Position numbers and translations under genes: made by a program. Below are positions 56,583 to 64,000 of a DNA stretch of 64,000 nt, in pieces. Position 1 is the first letter of the stretch. Each line of letters opens with the position of its first letter. The notes beneath the pieces were generated by a model. That model was not told the DNA's origin. It searched no databases and saw nothing but the letters and a program-made list of their open reading frames with translations. The stretch spans positions 5,208,001 to 5,272,000 of the forward strand of contig NZ_CP071872.1 of the NCBI RefSeq assembly GCF_022647665.1, in the 5' to 3' direction. This DNA is from Streptomyces formicae. GTDB taxonomy: Bacteria > Actinomycetota > Actinomycetes > Streptomycetales > Streptomycetaceae.

Positions 56583-58241
56583 GTGGCGGACCAGGCGTTC
56601 GATTTCTCTCCGGGGGCTCAGGTCCCGCTGCAGGGCTCGGGCGGTCAGACGGCGGCGACGCACGCGCTCGCCTCGGCGGCGTACCGGGACGGCAAGCTGG
56701 AGGACATCCTCAAGGCCAACAGCGAGTGGCACGAGTCCACGGTGACCAAGCCCAAGTTCTCGCTCTTCGAGCCGAATCTGGGCGAGGCGTTCTCACGGGC
56801 GGTGCAGCTGCGGATGCTCGGCGGCAGTCGCAAGCCGCTGATCCAGTCGTTCGGGACGGAGCCGCAGGCAGTCGTGGAGCACGCGCTCGCGGCGACCCGG
56901 ATCCGCAAGGAGCGGGACGCGAAGCTCACCGGGATCATGGCGGTGTTCGGGCTGCTGTTCCTGCCCGGGATGCTGCTGTGGATCGGGGTGTTCCAGCTGC
57001 GCCGGACGATCGCGGGCGCCCAGGACAAGAAGACCGGCGCGCTGGGCGGGGCGCTGCTCGCCGCAGTGGGGCTGCTCGCGGTCATCTTCCTGCTGCGGCT
57101 GCCGTTCACCGGCTTCTGGGGTTACTACCTGCGCGGCATGATCGTCGCGCCCGTCATCGGCTGGCTGCTCGCGAAGCGCATCTGCGAGTCCACGGCGAAG
57201 GACATGCGCGAGCGCTGGGGCAGCCTGCTGTCCGGCGGCGGCATCGGCGCCAAGGTCCCGGAGGCGGTGCCGGGGAATCCGAACGAGACCGCGGCCGAGC
57301 AGCTGCGCCAGGGCCTGGAGCTGCTCACGGCCGAGCAGCAGTCCAATTCGGTCTTCTACGCCGGACCCAAGGGGATACTCGGCATGGGCACCCGCTGGGG
57401 CAGCTGGCAGCTGGCCGAGGAGCTGGTTGCCAAGGCGCCGAACAAGGAGTTCCACCAGTTCCGCAGCTGGGACGTGATCAAGGTCGTCCACGACCAGCTG
57501 ACACTGCTGCAGCGCGGCCCGCTGAACACGGGAGGCTTCCCGCCGCCCAAGGTGAAGCACTGGGTGGTGGTGCCCGTCGGGGAGAACGCGAAGGAAGTGG
57601 CCAGGCCCGCGGGCGAGGACGTGGAGAACAGGTTCCAGGTCAAGCGCCACGAGATACAGCGCATCTGCGACCACCAGCAGTTCGGCAGCGGTAACCGCCA
57701 CTACCTGGGTGTGCAGTTCACGCTCTGGGACGGTCAGCTGGTGATCACGATGATGATCACGGTGACGGTGCTCTTCGAGACCCTCCGCATCGAGGTGACC
57801 GGGCATGCGCTCGGCCCGGTGCACCCCCTCTTCACCACCAAGCCCGAGCCCAAGACCATCGAAGTGCCGAAGACCGTACGGTTCTGGGAGACCACGAAGC
57901 GGACGCTGCCGCTGGTGGAGACGCCCGAAGTGGTGCGGCTGATGGTGCGGGCGCCGTTCACCTGGTATCCGCCGCTGCTGGACTTCCTGGGCGGGAAGCT
58001 GGTGCTCCCGGAGCCGTTCGGGCTGCGCCACGCCTGGGCGGACAAGCCGTGGCGGCACCGGTTCATGGCGGACGACGCGATGCGGGCGGCGACGCCCGTG
58101 CTGCGGGTGACGCACGCGGCGGCGATGCGGGTGCTGGAGGAGAACGGAGTGGACACGGAGCGCTTCACCAACCGCTCCATGGTCGTCAGCGGTTTCGTTC
58201 AGGACCCGACGCCCCGCAAGGCGGACGTGTACGACGCCTGA
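56583..58241 (+). CDS. unrecognised three-helix membrane protein
   Basis: I do not recognise this 552-aa protein. A soluble N-terminal part of about 110 residues precedes two close hydrophobic regions (GIMAVFGLLFLPGMLLWIGV and LLAAVGLLAVIFLLRLPFTG), then a short helix pair around MIVAPVIGWLLA. A long cytoplasmic-type segment with VKHWVVVPVG follows, then another hydrophobic stretch (LVITMMITVTVLFETL) and a soluble C-terminus ending RKADVYDA. No enzymatic motif is visible. GTG at 56583 gives the VADQAFDFSPG start; the ribosome site is weak, and an ATG at 56514 is possible. It lies after the EF-G-like gene behind a terminator. Confidence 0.8.
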   Translation: MADQAFDFSPGAQVPLQGSGGQTAATHALASAAYRDGKLEDILKANSEWHESTVTKPKFSLFEPNLGEAFSRAVQLRMLGGSRKPLIQSFGTEPQAVVEHALAATRIRKERDAKLTGIMAVFGLLFLPGMLLWIGVFQLRRTIAGAQDKKTGALGGALLAAVGLLAVIFLLRLPFTGFWGYYLRGMIVAPVIGWLLAKRICESTAKDMRERWGSLLSGGGIGAKVPEAVPGNPNETAAEQLRQGLELLTAEQQSNSVFYAGPKGILGMGTRWGSWQLAEELVAKAPNKEFHQFRSWDVIKVVHDQLTLLQRGPLNTGGFPPPKVKHWVVVPVGENAKEVARPAGEDVENRFQVKRHEIQRICDHQQFGSGNRHYLGVQFTLWDGQLVITMMITVTVLFETLRIEVTGHALGPVHPLFTTKPEPKTIEVPKTVRFWETTKRTLPLVETPEVVRLMVRAPFTWYPPLLDFLGGKLVLPEPFGLRHAWADKPWRHRFMADDAMRAATPVLRVTHAAAMRVLEENGVDTERFTNRSMVVSGFVQDPTPRKADVYDA

Positions 58242-58266
58242 GCCCGCCGGCTCCTATCCTCGGAGC

Positions 58267-58617
58267 ATGATCAATGGTGCGCACCTCATCATCTACAGCC
58301 GGGACGCGGAGGCCGACCGGGCCTTCCTCCGGGACGTCCTGGGATATCCGCACGTGGACGCCGGCGGCGGCTGGCTGATCTTCAAGCTGCCGCCGGCGGA
58401 GGTCGCCGTGCACCCCGTGGAGGGAGCGGAGTCGCACGAGCTCTACCTCATGTGCGACGACGTCGAGGCGACCGTCAGCGAGCTCACCGCCCGGGGCGTG
58501 GAATTCACGCAGCCCGTCACGGACGCGGGCTGGGGCCTCCTGACGAGGCTCCGGCTGCCGGGCGGCGGCGAGGTCGGCATGTACGAGCCGCGGCACGAAC
58601 GCGCCACCGAGCTCTGA
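58267..58617 (+). CDS. VOC family protein (glyoxalase-like), second copy
   Basis: The 116-aa product is a short VOC-fold protein: AHLIIYSRDAEADRAFLRDV and LGYPHV in the first module, SHELYLMCDDVEATVSELTA and FTQPVTDAGWGLLTRLRLPG in the second. It differs from the VOC gene at 50139. Substrate unknown. It follows the membrane gene by 25 bp and is likely co-transcribed. It faces the HIT gene with only 17 bp between the stops and no clear terminator. Confidence 0.88.
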   Translation: MINGAHLIIYSRDAEADRAFLRDVLGYPHVDAGGGWLIFKLPPAEVAVHPVEGAESHELYLMCDDVEATVSELTARGVEFTQPVTDAGWGLLTRLRLPGGGEVGMYEPRHERATEL

Positions 58618-58634
58618 GGTTTCTCCTCAGCGGT

Positions 58635-59183
58635 TCACGCGGACGGCCAGGCGTCCGCGAGCATCTTCCGCGTGTCCGCGAGGAGTTGGGGCAGCACCTT
58701 CGTGTGGCCGACGACCGGCATGAAGTTGGTGTCGCCGCCCCAGCGCGGCACGACGTGCTGGTGCAGATGGGCGGCGATGCCGGCCCCGGCGACCGAGCCC
58801 TGGTTCATGCCGATGTTGAAGCCGTGCGCCCCGGAGGCCGTGCGCAGCGCCGTCATCGCCCGCTTGGTGAACGCGGCGAGCTCGGCGGTCTCCGCCTCGT
58901 CGAGGTCGGTGTAGTCGGCGACGTGCCGGTAGGGCACCACCATCAGATGCCCGCCGTTGTACGGGTACAGATTGAGCACCACGTAGACGCTGTCCCCGCG
59001 CGCGATGACGAGTCCGTCCTCGTCGGACTTGGCGGGGATGGAGCAGAAGGGACAGCCGTCGTCGGCACCCGGGCCGGTCGGCTTGTTCTCCCCCTGGATG
59101 TAGGCCATCCGGTGAGGCGTCCACAGACGCTGGAAGGCGTCCTGGATGCCGACTCCGATCTGCTGCTCCGGCTCACTCGTCAT
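58635..59183 (-). CDS. HIT family protein
   Basis: The 182-aa protein carries the histidine triad HLHQHVV near residue 140, with the Zn-type Cys pair in CPFCSIP near 48 and the conserved NLYPYNGGHLMVVPYRH near 74. HIT proteins of this branch hydrolyse dinucleoside polyphosphates or AMP conjugates. No ribosome site precedes the ATG at 59181-59183; a TATGCT -10-like element 9 bp upstream suggests a leaderless mRNA. An ATG 12 bp upstream (59195) is the alternative start. Confidence 0.9.
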   Translation of the reverse strand: MTSEPEQQIGVGIQDAFQRLWTPHRMAYIQGENKPTGPGADDGCPFCSIPAKSDEDGLVIARGDSVYVVLNLYPYNGGHLMVVPYRHVADYTDLDEAETAELAAFTKRAMTALRTASGAHGFNIGMNQGSVAGAGIAAHLHQHVVPRWGGDTNFMPVVGHTKVLPQLLADTRKMLADAWPSA

Positions 59184-59262
59184 GTGGTGCAGCATATGAC
59201 TTCGCCCGTACGGAGCGTGTCGCCGGGGCTGGGCCGGGCCCGCCGAAGGCGATGCTGGGCCG

Positions 59263-59958
59263 ATGGACTCCGCCGCAGACACCCCGCTGACGCGCTGGGA
59301 GCAGCGCACCGAGGTGCCGCTGTTCTGGTGCTCCCTGCTGTTCCTCGCCGGGTACACGGTGCGCGTGCTGGCCACCGGCGTGGACATGATCTGGCGGAAT
59401 CTCGCGTTCGTGCTGATGCTGCTGATGTGGCTGCTCTTCGCCGCCGACTACGTGGTGCGGCTGCGGCTGAGCGGACAGCGGCTGCCGCGGTTCCTGCGGA
59501 CGCACTGGCTGGACGCCTTGGTCCTGATCCTGCCGCTGCTGCGTCCGCTGCGCCTGGTCAAGGTGTACACGGCGGTGCAGCGACGGCGGGACCGGGCACG
59601 GCTGAGCCTGTACGCACGAGTGATCGCGTACGCCGGGCTCACGGCCGTCCTGCTGGGCTTCTCGGGGGCGCTCGCCGTCTACCACCAGGAGCGCTCGGCT
59701 CCGGGGGCGTCGATCCGTACCTTCGGGGACGCCGTCTGGTGGGTGTGCGAGACCCTGACCACGGTCGGGTACGGGGACGTCACGCCGGTGACCCCGATGG
59801 GCCGGGTGATCGCGGTGGGGCTGATGATCTGCGGACTCGCGCTGCTGGGTGCGGTGACCGGTTCGTTCTCGTCCTGGCTGCTCCAGGTCTTCACGCGGGA
59901 GGACGAGAAGTGGCCCCCGGAGGACGACGGGCGTCGTCCTCCGGGGGCCACTTCCTGA
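59263..59958 (+). CDS. voltage-gated-type potassium channel
   Basis: The 231-aa protein has six-helix channel architecture: four helices from residue 20 on, including a basic S4-like segment (RPLRLVKVYTAVQRRRDRAR near 93), the pore helix with the selectivity filter TTVGYGD near 167, and the last helix (GRVIAVGLMICGLALLGAV). No RCK or cyclic-nucleotide domain follows, so gating ligands are unknown. The last 15 codons lie inside a 22-bp inverted repeat that probably ends transcription of this gene and thrS. The divergent HIT gene starts 79 bp upstream. Confidence 0.9.
   Translation: MDSAADTPLTRWEQRTEVPLFWCSLLFLAGYTVRVLATGVDMIWRNLAFVLMLLMWLLFAADYVVRLRLSGQRLPRFLRTHWLDALVLILPLLRPLRLVKVYTAVQRRRDRARLSLYARVIAYAGLTAVLLGFSGALAVYHQERSAPGASIRTFGDAVWWVCETLTTVGYGDVTPVTPMGRVIAVGLMICGLALLGAVTGSFSSWLLQVFTREDEKWPPEDDGRRPPGATS
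59908..59953. terminator. 22-bp perfect inverted repeat inside the end of the channel gene
   Basis: Arms of 22 bp (starting AAGTGGCCCCCGGAGGAC) are exact complements with only GG between them; they end 5 bp before the channel stop codon ends and encode the channel's C-terminus. Coming between convergent genes, it is a likely bidirectional terminator. Confidence 0.85.
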
Positions 59959-60000
59959 GCGGCCGGGCCTCGGGGACCGGCCGTGCGTCATCAGACCTGA

Positions 60001-61977
60001 TCAGACCTGCTCGCGGTCCTCGACGATCTTGGCGATCTTGGCGATGGCCTCGTCGACCGGGATGCCGTTCTCCTGCGAGCCGTCGCGGTAGCGGAAGGAC
60101 ACGGCGCCGTTCTCCATGTCCTCGTCGCCCGCGATGACCATGAAGGGCACCTTCTGCTTCTGGGCGTTGCGGATCTTCTTCTGCATCCGGTCCGAGGAGC
60201 CGTCCACCTCGACGCGCAGCCCCTGCTTGCGCGCCTTGGCGGCGAACTCCTGGAGGTACGGGACGTGAGCGTCCCCGATCGGGATGCCCAGCGCCTGAAC
60301 AGGCGCAAGCCAGGCCGGGAACGCACCGGCGTAGTGCTCCAGGAGCACCGCGAAGAATCGCTCGATGGAGCCGAACAGCGCGCGGTGGATCATGACCGGA
60401 CGCTGCTTGGTGCCGTCGGGGCCGGTGTACTCCAGGTTGAAGCGCTCCGGCAGGTTGAAGTCGAGCTGCACGGTCGACATCTGCCAGGTGCGGCCGATCG
60501 CGTCCTTCGCCTGGACGGAGATCTTCGGGCCGTAGAAGGCCGCACCGCCCGGGTCGGGGGTGAGCGGGAGGCCCTGCTTCTCGGCCACCTGCCGCAGCAC
60601 CTCGGTGGCCTCCTCCCAGACCTCGTCGGAGCCCACGAACTTGTTCGGGTCCTTGGTGGACAGCTCCAGGTAGAAGTCGGTCAGACCGTAGTCGCGCAGC
60701 AGGTCGAGGACGAAGGTGAGGGTGGTGTCCAGCTCCTCCGCCATCTGCTCCCGGGTGCAGTAGATGTGCGCGTCGTCCTGGGTGAAGCCGCGGGCCCGGG
60801 TGAGGCCGTGCACGACGCCCGACTTCTCGTACCGGTAGACCGTCCCGAACTCGAAGAGACGCAGCGGCAGTTCACGGTACGAGCGGCCGCGCGCGTCGAA
60901 GATCAGGTTGTGCATCGGGCAGTTCATGGGCTTGAGGTAGTAGTCCACGCCCTCGTCGAGCTGCATGGGCGGGTACATGCCCTCGGCGTACCAGTCCAGG
61001 TGGCCCGACTTCTCGAACAGCTTGCCCTTGGTCGCGTGCGGCGAGAACACGAACTCGTAGCCGTGCTCCTCGTGGCGCTTGCGCGAGTAGTCCTCCATGA
61101 CCCGGCGGATGACGCCGCCCTTGGGGTGGAACACGGCGAGCCCCGAGCCGACCTCGTCCGGGAAGGAGAACAGGTCCAGCTCGTTGCCGAGCTTGCGGTG
61201 GTCGCGCTTCTCGGCCTCGGCGAGGAAGTCCAGGTGCGCCTTCAGCTCCTCCTTGGAGGGCCAGGCGGTGCCGTAGATGCGCTGGAGCATCGGGTTCTTC
61301 TCGCTGCCGCGCCAGTACGCGGCGGCGTTGCGCATGAGCTTGAACGCCGGGATGTTCCTGGTGGTGGGCAGGTGGGGACCGCGGCAGAGGTCCTTCCAGC
61401 ACAGCTCGCCGGACTTGGCGTCCAGGTTGTCGTAGATGGTCAGCTCGCCGCCGCCCACCTCGACGTCGGCGCCGTCGTCGTGGGACGCGGACCCCTTGAT
61501 GCCGATGAGCTCCAGCTTGTACGGCTCGTCCGCGAGCTCCTCGCGGGCGGCCTCGTCGGTGACGACGCGGCGCGAGAAGCGCTGACCGCGCTTCTGGATC
61601 TCCTGCATCTTCTTCTCGACGGCCTTGAGATCCTCGGGGGTGAACGGCTTCTCGACGTCGAAGTCGTAGTAGAAGCCGTCCTTGACCGGCGGGCCGATGC
61701 CGAGCTTGGCCTCGGGGAAGAGCTCCTGCACGGCCTGCGCCATGACGTGCGCGGTGGAGTGGCGCAGGATGTTGAGGCCGTCCTCGGAGGAGATCTCGAC
61801 GGGCTCGACCGCCTCGCCGTCCCGCACCTCGTGGGCGAGGTCCTTGAGCTCGCCGCCGATGCGGGCGGCGACGACGGTGCGCTCACCGGCGAAGAGCTCG
61901 GCCGCCGTGGTGCCCGTGGTCACCACGCGCTCTTCCCGCTCGGAATCGCGTTGGATGATCACACGGACGTCTGACAC
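60001..61977 (-). CDS. thrS: threonyl-tRNA synthetase
   Basis: ThrRS (658 aa) charges tRNA-Thr. The TGS domain begins VRVIIQRDSEREERVV; the editing domain has LRHSTAHVMAQAVQEL near residue 73 with zinc-site HxxxH. The class II core contains PMNCPMHNLIF near 334, RARGFTQDDAHIYCT near 378 and the anticodon-binding C-terminus. GTG at 61975-61977 has AGGAGAG upstream. The leader is too short for a T-box. It ends near the channel gene in a convergent layout. Confidence 0.96.
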   Translation of the reverse strand: MSDVRVIIQRDSEREERVVTTGTTAAELFAGERTVVAARIGGELKDLAHEVRDGEAVEPVEISSEDGLNILRHSTAHVMAQAVQELFPEAKLGIGPPVKDGFYYDFDVEKPFTPEDLKAVEKKMQEIQKRGQRFSRRVVTDEAAREELADEPYKLELIGIKGSASHDDGADVEVGGGELTIYDNLDAKSGELCWKDLCRGPHLPTTRNIPAFKLMRNAAAYWRGSEKNPMLQRIYGTAWPSKEELKAHLDFLAEAEKRDHRKLGNELDLFSFPDEVGSGLAVFHPKGGVIRRVMEDYSRKRHEEHGYEFVFSPHATKGKLFEKSGHLDWYAEGMYPPMQLDEGVDYYLKPMNCPMHNLIFDARGRSYRELPLRLFEFGTVYRYEKSGVVHGLTRARGFTQDDAHIYCTREQMAEELDTTLTFVLDLLRDYGLTDFYLELSTKDPNKFVGSDEVWEEATEVLRQVAEKQGLPLTPDPGGAAFYGPKISVQAKDAIGRTWQMSTVQLDFNLPERFNLEYTGPDGTKQRPVMIHRALFGSIERFFAVLLEHYAGAFPAWLAPVQALGIPIGDAHVPYLQEFAAKARKQGLRVEVDGSSDRMQKKIRNAQKQKVPFMVIAGDEDMENGAVSFRYRDGSQENGIPVDEAIAKIAKIVEDREQV

Positions 61978-62096
61978 CGGTCTCTCCTGTCTGAGGGGAA
62001 TGCGCGCGCAGTCGCACGACGCACGCAATACGTCATGCTACCGAGCCGCATGCCCCTGCCGCGAAACGGTTCTCGCGACGTCACGCGCCGGGAACG

Positions 62097-63386
62097 TCAG
62101 TCGTCGTCGCCCCCGCACGCCTCCTCGAAGAAGTCGAGGTTCTCGTGGAGCGCCTTCATCAGCCGGTCCCGCTCCGCCTCGTCCACCTGGACCGGGACGA
62201 CCCCCGTGGCGTCGGACAGCCGCCGGAAGCCACCGCGGCTCTCCAGCCGGCCGATGACCCTGATGGGGAGGCCGACCAGATGGGCGTGGCCCGCCGTGCG
62301 GTACGACTCCTCGTCGAGGACCGCGCGGACGTGCGGCACCTCCGCGCCCGCCAGGACCCGCAGCCGTACGGTGCCCTCGCCGCGCGTGCCCGAGCGCCGC
62401 ATCCGTACCACCGCGCCGGTGATGCGGACGGGCATGGACGGCTCGTCGCGCAGATAGCGGGCGCCGGCCTCGCGCAGGGCGGGCAGGTCGCCGGGGGAGA
62501 ACTCGACGGGCTCGGGCCTGGCCGCGCAGCCCTCCGGCACCCCGGCCGACGGTGACCAGGCCAGCGCGATCCGCGCCCCTTCGGCGCCGCGGACCAGCGC
62601 CACGACGGCCTCCGTCAGCTCACGGCTGACGCCCGCCTCGACGGCGGCGTCGAACGCCTCCATCCCGCCGGTGGCCCGCTGGTAGTCGACGGCCTCCCGG
62701 GTGGCGTGCAGCGCGTGGTGCAGGCTCACGGCGACCGACCGGCCGGTCTCGACCGGTACGAACGCGGTGAGCCCGCGACCGCCCGGCGCCGGGCCGACCA
62801 GGATGCCCTCCAGCGCCGCCAGCGCCTGCCGCCGGTGCCGGGCCCCGTAGTAGCCGGCGCGTCCGCGGGCGGCGAGCGCGCCTGCGAGGAGCAGCTGCCG
62901 GGAAGCCGACCGCAACTGCTCCTGCACGGTCCACGCCACCGCGCCCGAAGGCCCCTGCGGCACATCGCGCCACCAGCGGATCTCGTCGCTGGGCACGGCG
63001 AGCCCGACGAGCACCTCGCGGGCCGAGGGTGCCGCGGAGCGCGCGAGTGCGGTGAGCGCCTCGCTCAGCAGGTCCTCGCAGTCCGGAAAGGCCCGGCTCT
63101 CCGGGACGAGCAGACTCGTTCCCCCGGGTGCCGGCCCCGGTGGGGTCCAGCGCGCGTACCTCCCGGCGGCTCCGCCGCGCCGCCGCCACCCGTGCCGGTC
63201 GAGCAGCGCCCCCAGCACGACGGGGTCGACCCGGGCGGGGTCGGGGCCGCCGCTGCCGTACCAGGGCGCCGGCACATCGTCCGCGAGCGGGAGGTGCAGC
63301 GGATGCGGATGCGGCTGGCCGTTCGCGGACGGAAGGGCGTACGAGCCGCCGTGCGGCTGTACGGGTTCGTCGATCGGGCGGTGCAT
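62097..63386 (-). CDS. unrecognised protein with an OB-like C-terminal domain
   Basis: I do not recognise this 429-aa protein. The first 50 residues are Pro/His-rich. A soluble middle part (PVVLGALLDRHGWRRRGG to AGYYGARHRRQALAALEGIL) follows. The C-terminal 130 residues (MPVRITGAVVRMRRSGTRGE, then GLPIRVIGRLESRGGFRRLS) read like an OB-fold strand set. It ends in acidic residues. ATG at 63384-63386 overlaps the stop codon of the upstream DUF4365 gene by one base, so the pair is translationally coupled and may act together. No defence or enzymatic motif is certain. Confidence 0.78.
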   Translation of the reverse strand: MHRPIDEPVQPHGGSYALPSANGQPHPHPLHLPLADDVPAPWYGSGGPDPARVDPVVLGALLDRHGWRRRGGAAGRYARWTPPGPAPGGTSLLVPESRAFPDCEDLLSEALTALARSAAPSAREVLVGLAVPSDEIRWWRDVPQGPSGAVAWTVQEQLRSASRQLLLAGALAARGRAGYYGARHRRQALAALEGILVGPAPGGRGLTAFVPVETGRSVAVSLHHALHATREAVDYQRATGGMEAFDAAVEAGVSRELTEAVVALVRGAEGARIALAWSPSAGVPEGCAARPEPVEFSPGDLPALREAGARYLRDEPSMPVRITGAVVRMRRSGTRGEGTVRLRVLAGAEVPHVRAVLDEESYRTAGHAHLVGLPIRVIGRLESRGGFRRLSDATGVVPVQVDEAERDRLMKALHENLDFFEEACGGDDD

Positions 63387-63949
63387 CACGGTCTCCCTCC
63401 CACCCCGACCCGGGTCATGATCTCGCAGAGCGCCCGGTCGTCGAATATGCGCGAGGTCGAGATCCGCACGGTGGTCCTGCGCCGGCCCGTCACCGGGTGG
63501 CCGGCCAGGTTGATCCAGTAGCAGCAGTGCCGCAGGTCCAGCCGGTCGTGACTGGCCCGCAGCCATTCCTCTTGGGTCCTCGGCACGATCATCACGACGA
63601 GGATCTTGTGTACCGACACCGGCGTCCTGGCCAGCTTCACCAGGTGCTCGTTGTCGAGCGTGAACGAGAAGGCCGGACCCGGCGGGTGCGGCGGGAGCTG
63701 ATAGGTCGCCTTGAGCTGCACCTTGATGGTGACTTCGTCGTCGACGGTGTGTCCGGGAGCGCTGTGACTGACGTGCCAGTCGATCCCGTTGTCGGGGAAC
63801 GGCTGCGACAGTGAGCAGCCCGCGGCGGCCGCCACTGCGTGGAGATACCCCACCTGGAGGGTCTCCATGCAGGCGGTGGTGGCGAGTGCTCCGCGCAGCG
63901 GTACGGTCCGCTCGGGCAGCGCACCCGGTTCGGGCTGCGCGAGCGCCAT
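63386..63949 (-). CDS. DUF4365 domain protein, possible PD-(D/E)xK-like nuclease
   Basis: The 187-aa product resembles DUF4365 proteins. It shows DNGIDWHV near residue 54 and IKVQLKAT near 75, spaced like the D...(E/Q)xK active site of Mrr-type nuclease folds; the Q-x-K form is used in that branch. The following ALVKL-type helix and HKILVVMIVPRTQEEWL fit the family. Whether it is catalytic is unknown. It is the first gene of a coupled pair with the protein at 62097 and is the last gene before the window's right edge. ATG at 63947 is preferred; its ribosome site is weak. Confidence 0.72.
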   Translation of the reverse strand: MALAQPEPGALPERTVPLRGALATTACMETLQVGYLHAVAAAAGCSLSQPFPDNGIDWHVSHSAPGHTVDDEVTIKVQLKATYQLPPHPPGPAFSFTLDNEHLVKLARTPVSVHKILVVMIVPRTQEEWLRASHDRLDLRHCCYWINLAGHPVTGRRRTTVRISTSRIFDDRALCEIMTRVGVGGRP

Positions 63950-64000
63950 GGCTCCGTCTGCCTTCCGGGCTGTGCCGATCGATCGATGATTCCCGCGACG

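Noticed and set aside
59990..60009. Duplicated ATCAGACCTG at the thrS stop
   Set aside because: A short chance duplication; it does not change the thrS product and has no partner elsewhere.
61940..62015. Overlapping 25-codon upstream frame at thrS
   Set aside because: No ribosome site and no amino acid bias; probably chance.
61978..62096. T-box or Thr-attenuator before thrS
   Set aside because: The spacer is only about 120 bp, has no T-box consensus, and the possible short upstream frame is not rich in Thr codons.

Overview
The window is a stretch of a Streptomyces chromosome (or a very close relative). The sequence is very GC-rich, GTG and TTG starts are common, most spacers are short and hold GC-rich hairpins, and the gene set includes the developmental regulator BldD, the actinobacterial nucleoid protein sIHF, PIM-lipid enzymes and a quinone-type PyrD. 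From memory, the gene order matches the S. coelicolor core region that runs from metK to thrS. I see no tRNA, rRNA, CRISPR array, insertion sequence or prophage. Almost all of it is conserved housekeeping DNA.

Layout. 1-3041: start of metK, coaBC, rpoZ, gmk and mihF (sIHF), all leftward. 3303-13363: a leftward pyrimidine cluster transcribed pyrR-pyrB-pyrC-(PH-like membrane protein)-carA-carB-pyrD-pyrF; pyrE is absent. The pyrR leader carries a good match to the PyrR-binding RNA hairpin, placed against the Shine-Dalgarno sequence. 13584-14084: bldD, divergent, with a BldD-box-like palindrome in its own promoter. 14254-17476: nusB, efp, an M24 peptidase-family gene (frameshifted) and a P-loop kinase-like gene. 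17613-21886: the shikimate cluster aroE, aroC, aroK/aroB (one continuous frame here) and aroQ. 21864-27588: mltG, ruvX, alaS and two small membrane-associated proteins. 27798-30004: an AfsR/LuxR-like NB-ARC/TPR regulator (frameshifted). 30057-31620: rpsD and a divergent DUF2470 protein sharing a spacer with an iron-box-like operator. 31684-35906: rarA, a VKOR-family protein, hisS and a glyoxalase-II-like hydrolase. 36094-38279: a secreted or anchored cyclophilin and a DUF349 protein.

38407-49993 is one leftward run: pdxS, pdxT, yebC, ruvC, ruvA, ruvB, yajC, secD, secF, apt and relA (vitamin B6, Holliday-junction processing, Sec export, purine salvage, stringent response). 50139-53936 holds a VOC protein, a LemA-like protein and the coupled PIM operon (pgsA, acyltransferase, mannosyltransferase). 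54197-59958 holds an EF-G-like protein with degenerate GTPase motifs, an unrecognised membrane protein, a second VOC protein, a HIT protein and a potassium channel. 60001-63949 ends with thrS and a coupled pair, an unrecognised OB-like protein and a DUF4365 protein.

No large unknown system is evident. The best leads are: the iron-box-like operator between rpsD and the DUF2470 gene; the predicted PyrR translational switch; a carB-pyrD intercistronic hairpin that can re-pair with the pyrD ribosome site; the EF-G paralogue with degenerate motifs; and three places where one missing base in a C/G run breaks or fuses genes, which may be sequencing errors and should be checked first.
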